Source: Hetaerina americana
Taxonomy: Eukaryota; Arthropoda; Insecta; Odonata; Calopterygidae
Length of the DNA stretch: 64,000 bases
Reading direction: 5' to 3'
Assembly: GCA_022747635.1 (NCBI GenBank)
Contig: JAKTNV010000024.1
Location: 6,322,665 to 6,386,664 of the forward strand
Shown: one piece after another, positions 58,482 through 64,000 of the stretch
Position numbering within the stretch: the stretch's first letter is position 1
How the letters are laid out: every line of letters begins with the position of its first letter
Translations under genes and position numbers: made by a program
Notes under the pieces: model-generated
Database searches by the model: none
Seen by the model: the letters and a program-made list of their open reading frames with translations, nothing else
What the model was told of the DNA's origin: nothing

Positions 58482-58683
58482 ATATTGAAATGTAATGAAA
58501 TAATCGACTTTGTAATGCCACACACTTTATTTAAAAACACGACCCAGGTTTCGACGTTGAACGTCATCATCAGGTCTTTCATCATCAGATCCTGATGATG
58601 ACGTTCAACGTCGAAACCTGGGTCGTGTTTTTAAATTAAGTGTGTGGAATTACAAAGTCGATTATTTCATTACATTTCAATAT
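58482..58683. mobile_element. Large foldback with two hammerhead-like cores
   Basis: Arms of 93 bp (58482-58574 and 58591-58683) are reverse complements with only two mismatches that I count; the spacer is 16 bases. The right arm on the + strand reads CTGATGA (58592-58598), one extra T, a GACG/CGTC stem, GAAA (58613-58616), then AC-CTGG-GT and C (58624). This is close to a minimal hammerhead ribozyme with a 2-bp stem III. The left arm has the same motif on the minus strand, with CTGATGA at 58573-58567, so the motifs face away from each other. Relation to Penelope-like retroelement termini is inference. Confidence 0.7.
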
Positions 58684-58764
58684 TCCTTTTAATCTTATTA
58701 AATCGGGCAATTCCCCGATTTTCTGAAGCCCCTCTTCACAATTACATTAATCGACAAACTCTCT

Positions 58765-58805
58765 GTTTAGCATGATTAGCACTTGTAGTGCTAATCATGC
58801 TAAAC
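58765..58805. repeat. Perfect 19-bp stem hairpin
   Basis: GTTTAGCATGATTAGCACT (58765-58783) pairs exactly with 58787-58805 across a three-base loop, TGT. Confidence 0.9.
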
Positions 58806-59659
58806 ATGGTCATGTAAGGGTTTTAGCAGATCTAGTTATTAGCACTGCTACACTATCTAAGCTCCATCTAACAACATTATACCTAACATGACTCTAAATA
58901 TCGCACACTAACACCCCACAGTGTGTATGTACAATAAACCAGTTTTTCGCTCCACTTACTTAGTGCCTCCTTCATGCCATCCAAAATGCTTAATGTTTTC
59001 CTCCCTCTGTCTCACTCGAGATTCTGCCCTCTGTCACAGTCTTTAATATTCCATTTACTCTCATTATCTCATGCCTTCTTCTTCTTTATATTTCTCCAAA
59101 GTGCGCTATTACTTTAATGTCATGATTTTATTTCAGGCCCAAGATGAAAATGTGAAGGAAATAAAATTATTTTGTCCTTTTTTTCTAATTTCTGTGTCAG
59201 TAATGTACCTGAATACTGGATAACTCTGGACCTTCACAGCCGCCTTGCTTTAAATTCTAATGCTCTGCATACTTTAAATTATACTGTATTGTTTAGAGGT
59301 CATTTTATTCGTCTTTTAACATTATTTCATTTTATTTTATAACCTGCTAATCCGTCGTAATATATCGGGTAAAAGTTTTCCTGATATATAATCTGTTCTA
59401 TGTCGCGCGTTTTCCCCAAGAAAATGTCTCTTGGACGAACTCAGAAGTTTCCATAATTTCATAGAATTTCTTCTACTTCTATTTTATTCATATACATATT
59501 GCTGCAATAATGAAAATGTTCTATGAATATAGGTTCTACTTTAAGAAATGTGCAATCAGGTTCATTAAAATAGTATGTATCACAAAATTACTACAGCTAT
59601 TAATTATTGCGCATATTAGTTTAGCCATCATTACTAAAAGATATTTTCTTAATTTGCAG
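58806..59659. other. Intron or upstream sequence of the DOCK gene
   Basis: No exon was recognised. The end, TTTTCTTAATTTGCAG, is a good 3' splice site for the exon at 59660. Confidence 0.5.
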
Positions 59660-59744
59660 GAAATTGGGTTTGGACTTGGTTCCTCGCATTGGTGCTCAGA
59701 TGGTGGATCCAGACTTGATGAGCATTGTGGAATTGTATCACCTG
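59660..59744 (+). CDS. mbc: Myoblast city-like DOCK protein, exon a (LDLVPR)
   Basis: The exon follows TTTGCAG and ends at GTGAGT. Its first base completes a codon begun in an upstream exon. The 28 whole codons read KLGLDLVPRIGAQMVDPDL and MSIVELYHL. The LDLVPR motif followed by an acidic VDPD stretch and a LY-L segment is characteristic of the region before DHR-1 in DOCK-A proteins (DOCK1, Drosophila Myoblast city, C. elegans CED-5). These proteins activate Rac together with ELMO and act in cell migration, phagocytosis and myoblast fusion. The intron after it ends in phase 0. Upstream SH3-encoding exons were not recognised in the window. Confidence 0.85.
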
Positions 59745-61512
59745 GTGAGTGGAAAGTGATTGAAATTGTTGCATTTAGGGTGATACATTTTTTTGTGCTA
59801 GTGGCACCAACCAATCATGCGATGAGTTATGTAACCATGTTAGGGAGGAGGATTCAGAGGCTGACCATGGGAAAACAGAAAATTGAGAAGGGGAAGAAAA
59901 ATAGTCATGAAAGTGAGCGAAAGTAATAACCACAGGAAAGGAATGCACTTTCTTATGATAAATCCATCAAATGACGCAATGACCATCTCTACAGGGGCTG
60001 TCCCAAAAATTAGTTGAATAAGTTCGGAAAAAATGTATTCCAGATGGAAAACAAATCATTAAAATTCTTCAAAATAGCACCTTTGTGCATCGATACACCG
60101 ATGCCAGCGCTTCCTGAAGGCATCGAGGGAAACTTCGTTCAGTCACCTCGTCACGACCCCTTAGACGTCATCCAGCATTCCAAAATGGTTGCCTTTCAAG
60201 CTCCTTTTGGTTCTTGGGAGCTAAAAGAAGTCCGGTGGTACCACAACTGGCTGTAGGGTGGCTGGGGTAACGTCCAAAAGATCTCTCAAGATTGTCCCAC
60301 ACTCAGCCTAATGATCTTACGACGTCACCTTGGGACTATCTTGGCACACACCTTTCTCATGGCTAAATCTTCTACAAGAATGCGATGCGTTGCGACTTTC
60401 GGAATATTGCACTCTTCTGCGATCATTCTGGCACTAAGGCGTCGATCGGAATTAAGCATGTCTCTCACTTTTTGCACATGTAATGTGTTGTTGACGAGCG
60501 TCCAGGGCCTCGTCGCCAACCTCCTCTCTACCCTCCCGAAACATATTGTGCGAACGGAAAAACATTCTTTGGGGCCTTACTTCTTCTTTGCATTAAAATA
60601 GTGGTCATACCAATAGCGGTAATAACCATGGTCATATTCTCCGAATCCGATTTTCGAGCTTAATGCAAAATTTTATTGTATATCGTTGCTCCATGGAATA
60701 TGGCATCGTGCATTCGTGTCGCGATTCTCGAAAAGGGTCCAGCCTAGTAGCTATCCGCAACTGAAACGGCGCGTAGACCACTGATGCGGACTGCGTTGCT
60801 TTCCTAAGACCTCCCACCGCCATTCCTATCTCTGGGAGAGAGGAAAGGTGGTGGAACACGTTGTCCTGTGTCTGGGAGAAAGGGAGGTCTCCAACTACAC
60901 GCTAGGCACTCAAAACCTGAAATAGCAATAATGAAAAGGATGGGCTTCTCCACTGGAAAAATATGCCCGCTCTTTTAATATATTTTTTTAACATGTTCAA
61001 AAGACATGTCATCTATGCTTATTCAAGGAAGATTTTATGTGAAGGTATATGAATGAATTGATTGACAGCTGCTTTCACATTTCACAAGCAGCAATGGGCA
61101 CACTAATTTATAGGTGACCTAAAATATGGAAGAATCTTAAATTAAAGTGATTGTAGTATTTGGACTCCTAACCACCTACTTTTGTCACACTTATAAAAAA
61201 TACCAGTATATAACCTTGTTTAATTCCTGGCTACTTGTATTCGATGGTTTCTGGCTCAGCTTTGTGGAAGTCCATGTTTGTCAAATGAGAAATACATTGT
61301 GCTCTTCATTTAACTGACCTGACTTCTGTAATTAATCCTTAAAAATTTCATAACTTTTTAGGAATAGATAGTGGTTCTTGTTCTTAAAAAATTCTCTGCT
61401 GGCTCTGGTTACCAGCACAGTCAATAAATAAACTATTTATTCATCCACCCTAATCTTATGTGCATCAGTGTCCTAATTGCAAATTTATTCATATTTTAAT
61501 ATTCCTTTGCAG
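59745..61512 (+). other. DOCK gene intron with transposon relic
   Basis: A GT-AG intron of 1768 bp joining two phase-0 exon ends. It holds the decayed mariner-like element at 59994-60860. The 3' splice site is TTCCTTTGCAG. Confidence 0.85.
59994..60862 (-). pseudogene. Decayed mariner-like transposase in a DOCK intron
   Basis: The minus strand keeps three transposase pieces in different frames. The N-terminus is MEQRYTIKFCIKLEN (about 60650-60695). The helix-turn-helix piece includes VRDMLNSDRRLSARMIAEEC, then ATHRILVEDLAMRKVCAKIVP (60325-60519). The C-terminus, DAFRKRWHRCIDAQRCYFEEF, ends near 60059. The right end near 59994 (GGGGCTGTCCCAAAAATTAG) looks like a mariner terminal repeat. No matching repeat is visible on the far side, and the catalytic core is absent. 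It is opposite in strand to the host gene and long inactive. Confidence 0.82.
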
Positions 61513-61548
61513 CATGTACAAGGAACTGAAAACTCTCAAGGAGCTTCA
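61513..61548 (+). CDS. mbc: Myoblast city-like DOCK protein, exon b (microexon)
   Basis: A 36-base exon of 12 whole codons, HVQGTENSQGAS, between TTTGCAG and GTAAGT. It continues the ELYHL of exon a as LYHLHVQ...ENS, which matches the layout of DOCK1-type proteins. Because it is phase 0 on both sides it could be skipped without breaking the frame. Confidence 0.82.
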
Positions 61549-61689
61549 GTAAGTACCTATCATTTATACTGTTGCATATTTTAAGTAATTTTCATTCTTG
61601 AAAACGTTGTTTCAATTAGTTTATTCATAACATTAAATTAAATATCATCAAGTGTTGACTCACAAAATCTTCTGTTACCTACTATGCAG

Positions 61690-61838
61690 TCCAGAGGAAC
61701 AGTGAGACGGAAGGAGAGTTCACGGAAAGTTCTGACACACCACCTTTATTTTTGTATGCGTGACTTTGGCCATAGAGTGGGTGAAGACACCGAAATATAT
61801 TTCTCCCTTTATGATCCAAAAAGAGCCAAATTTATCAG
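61690..61838 (+). CDS. mbc: Myoblast city-like DOCK protein, exon c
   Basis: A 149-base exon, phase 0 in and two bases over at the end, between TATGCAG and GTAAGC. It encodes SRGTVRRKESSRKVL, then THHLYFCMRDFGHRVGEDTE and IYFSLYDPKRAKFI, followed by the split Ser codon AG/T. The HHLY...VGEDTE...FFSLYD pattern is the conserved beta-rich segment before the DHR-1 domain of DOCK-A proteins and is the strongest family evidence in the window. The preceding intron is only 141 bp (61549-61689). Confidence 0.9.
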
Positions 61839-62184
61839 GTAAGCTATTCTGTAATTACTATATATATACTATGTTGATTATTCAGTTTTTATTTGAGTCA
61901 ATCGGACAAATTTAAATGGAGGAAATTTTTCAGGCTTATATTGTGGAAGTTATCTATCATGGAGGATAAATACCTTGTAAATTCCACTTAGCCAATTTTT
62001 TTAATGAGACCTAGATTTTGATACTTTGTGTGTCAGAGATTACCTGGAGATGAGATAATGTCGAAATTTTGATCAGATTTATTGAAATTATTTAGTGGAA
62101 TTCACAAAGTACCTACTTCTCATTTTTTGTGTGGTCAAATTTTGTTAGCGGTTGTCATTCACTAAATGAAATATCATGTTTCAG

Positions 62185-62266
62185 TGAGAGATTCCTTGTG
62201 CGAATATCGAAGGATGGATCCACGAATACCCTGGACAAACTGCATAGCAACTGTACCGTTTTTTGT
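62185..62266 (+). CDS. mbc: Myoblast city-like DOCK protein, exon d
   Basis: An 82-base exon after GTTTCAG. Its first T completes the Ser codon from exon c. The next 27 codons read ERFLVRISKDGSTNTLDKL and HSNCTVFC, ending at GTAAGT in phase 0. (I)SERFLV followed by a basic KDG loop is the expected continuation in DOCK proteins. The introns on either side are 346 bp (61839-62184) and 597 bp (62267-62863). Confidence 0.9.
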
Positions 62267-62863
62267 GTAAGTCGAAAAACCTTTAAATTAATTGGTCTGC
62301 ATAAATTTGAACTTTACAGCTTTGCCTACTTATATTATCTGAACTCAACTGTCAGAGACTCATTTCTTGAAGTACTAAATCCTAGACAATAGCCATAATT
62401 ACAACACCCGAAGACATTTATGAAGCATTTTTATTCAAATTGTGAGGAATATAATTTGTAATATAATTGTGCCAGAACTTCCTGCAAGACCATAGGTGGC
62501 CCAGGGAAAGGATCTGGCCTTCCTGATCCTGATGTCTAAATTTCACATGCTGTCGGGCTTAGTATTGAGTGAACTCTACCATCACCCATCAAACCTTGAA
62601 CCTTTGGTTAATAACTGTGTTTATGGTTTCAAGTTGGAAAGTTGGATGATTATCTCAGTATTTATGGCCATAATTTCCTCAAAGCTCATGTAAAAGATAC
62701 GTTTACTCCCTGAAAAAGAAAGAAGTTTTAAAAAATATAGTATGTAATATGATGAGAAAATGAAGACCATTGAAGACAGTGGCATTCACCAGCAGGAAGG
62801 AGCTGATAGTATAGATCTCACTCACCAACCAATCTCACTTCAAATGTGTTGCTTCTCCTCTAG

Positions 62864-63308
62864 GATCTTGGGAATGCTGACTTGGGTCGTGGTGAGCTGG
62901 TCATTGTAGCCCATGTGATGAGGTTAGGGAAGATGCTCTACTCCGAGTCCTCATCCAAAAAGTCTTCCTCCTCTTCCAACTCGTCTGCCTCATTCTCCTC
63001 CACCTCCACCTCATCTTCGTTGATAAGCAACAATGTGTTCAAGAGGCCGCTTGGGTGTGCCGTGCTAAACATAGGAGAGATGCTAGCTGCCAACACTCCC
63101 TCAAATCACAGCAGCAGTGGATCCCTGAGCTCAGCTTGGTTCTCCTCCACTCCCTCCCTCACCTCATCCTCTTCATGGTCATCAGAGGAGCGGGAGTTCA
63201 CTTTCCGTGTACATACATGCGAAGAGAAGGATTTCCACCAACTCCACGATTTATTGATTCGCAAACAGGGAGGAAAATACAACCCGCTATCAGGACAGCC
63301 CAATTATG
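62864..63308 (+). CDS. mbc: Myoblast city-like DOCK protein, exon e (poly-Ser)
   Basis: A 445-base exon after CTCCTCTAG, 148 codons plus one base, ending at GTGAGA. It encodes DLGNADLGRGELVIVAHVMR and LGKMLYSESS, then a Ser-rich stretch, NNVFKRPLGCAVLNIGEML, a second Ser-rich stretch, and FTFRVHTCEEKDFHQLHDLL leading to KYNPLSGQPNY. The conserved parts match DOCK-A proteins (IVAHV.R.GKML, KRP.GCAVL, FRV.TC). Two low-complexity Ser insertions, at about codons 27-50 and 73-95, lengthen the loops on either side of the KRPLGCAVL strand. They are probably flexible surface loops and possible phosphorylation targets; that is inference. The frame joins exon f exactly (G/GC, Gly). Confidence 0.9.
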
Positions 63309-63770
63309 GTGAGAATTTGACTGTTTCACACCAGCTATTATCCTCAGCATTTCATTTCATGGGCTTTTATTTTTTACAAAAGATTTACCATAATACTGAT
63401 GTGCCTAATATGTATACATTTTTTTTCAAAATGTAATGAAGGTGACCTTTTTCTTGAAAAATAGTGCACCTTGAACTTGATATAGCACATTAGTTTGCCG
63501 TCAAAATACATGCTAGGTATAATGATGCTAAAACAACTGCCCATTAAAGTTTGATATTTTTCATTAATATTTAACACTCACATTAGTCAGATTTTTAAGA
63601 TTTATTTGATCTAGATTTTTACCTCTTAGTGTTAATTGAAGTATTATTTTATAATTTGCAAATGGTGAATACCATCCTTTAGTCCATTACAACTAGGAGC
63701 TCAAAAGCTGATGATATTTCCTTTTCAACTATATTTCTTTTGTGAATAAAGGCTTGTACTTCTCTTTCAG
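63309..63770 (+). other. DOCK gene intron (GT-AG)
   Basis: A 462-bp intron with donor GTGAGA and acceptor TCTCTTTCAG. No element was recognised inside it. Confidence 0.85.
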
Positions 63771-63903
63771 GCATTGTGGTATCTCTCAAGATGCTTCATG
63801 GGGAATTAGCACAAGTGAGAGAAGAAAATCCACTCCTTTTCAAAAATGTGTCGCTCACTCGAAAGTTAGGTTTTTCTGATGTCATCATGCCTGGCGATGT
63901 AAG
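63771..63903 (+). CDS. mbc: Myoblast city-like DOCK protein, exon f (DHR-1 start)
   Basis: A 133-base exon that completes Gly and reads IVVSLKMLHGELAQVREENP, LLFKNVSLTRKLGFSDVIMP and GDV, followed by AG of a split codon before GTAATG. RKLGF.DVIMPGDVR(N) is the hallmark entry into the DHR-1 (C2-like) domain, which binds phosphatidylinositol 3,4,5-trisphosphate and places the Rac exchange factor at the membrane. The rest of DHR-1, the armadillo repeats and the catalytic DHR-2 domain lie beyond the window. Confidence 0.92.
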
Positions 63904-64000
63904 GTAATGCAACAGTTTGCTTCATTGATTGTACTACCATGTTCTAGGTTTTCATTTGGAGTAATCACTCAAATAATATTGACCTTCCTGTGCTTAGGAA

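Noticed and set aside
59510..59926. A 138-residue open frame over the first DOCK exon
   Set aside because: It reads the exon in the wrong frame and runs through both splice sites; the phase-matched LDLVPR reading is the real one.

Overview
This is eukaryotic nuclear DNA, most likely from an insect or another arthropod. It has GT-AG introns, a gene that best fits Myoblast city (DOCK-A family), mariner-type DNA transposons, LINE fragments and tRNA-derived SINEs. There is no bacterial-style gene packing, no operon and no CRISPR array. I cannot name the species from sequence alone.

The only host gene I can support lies at the right edge on the + strand (59660 to beyond 64000). Six consecutive exons with matching phases encode the middle of a DOCK-family Rac guanine-nucleotide exchange factor. 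They run from the LDLVPR motif to the MPGDVR motif at the start of the DHR-1/C2 domain. The N-terminal exons are upstream in exons I could not recognise, or outside the window. The C-terminal half lies downstream.

The rest is intergenic or long-intron DNA populated by mobile elements. DNA transposons: an apparently intact mariner (30732-32064, 357-residue transposase with a complete D,D34D triad); a nearly identical copy in the opposite orientation broken by a 1-bp deletion (15200-16531); an internally deleted mariner-like element of a second family with perfect ends (34083-34631); and a decayed relic of a third in the first visible intron of the DOCK gene. Retrotransposons: a well preserved LINE with endonuclease and reverse transcriptase (about 41010-44366), inserted inside an older, frameshifted LINE of a different type. 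Three further 3' tails of the young LINE family lie at about 50.6, 52.6 and 55.9 kb. SINEs: one tRNA-derived family with four long copies and one fragment, three of them with clear target-site duplications; and a second family with a nearly complete tRNA-like fold, in two copies plus an inverted fragment.

Several strong palindromes are not explained by those families. The most interesting is a foldback at 58482-58683 with 93-bp arms, each arm carrying a hammerhead-ribozyme-like core. A smaller related structure lies at 20168-20250. GC- and CpG-rich, strand-asymmetric pyrimidine or purine tracts recur every few kilobases. They create long but low-complexity open frames that I do not call genes. 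I found no convincing new multi-gene system; the hammerhead-like foldback is the best lead.
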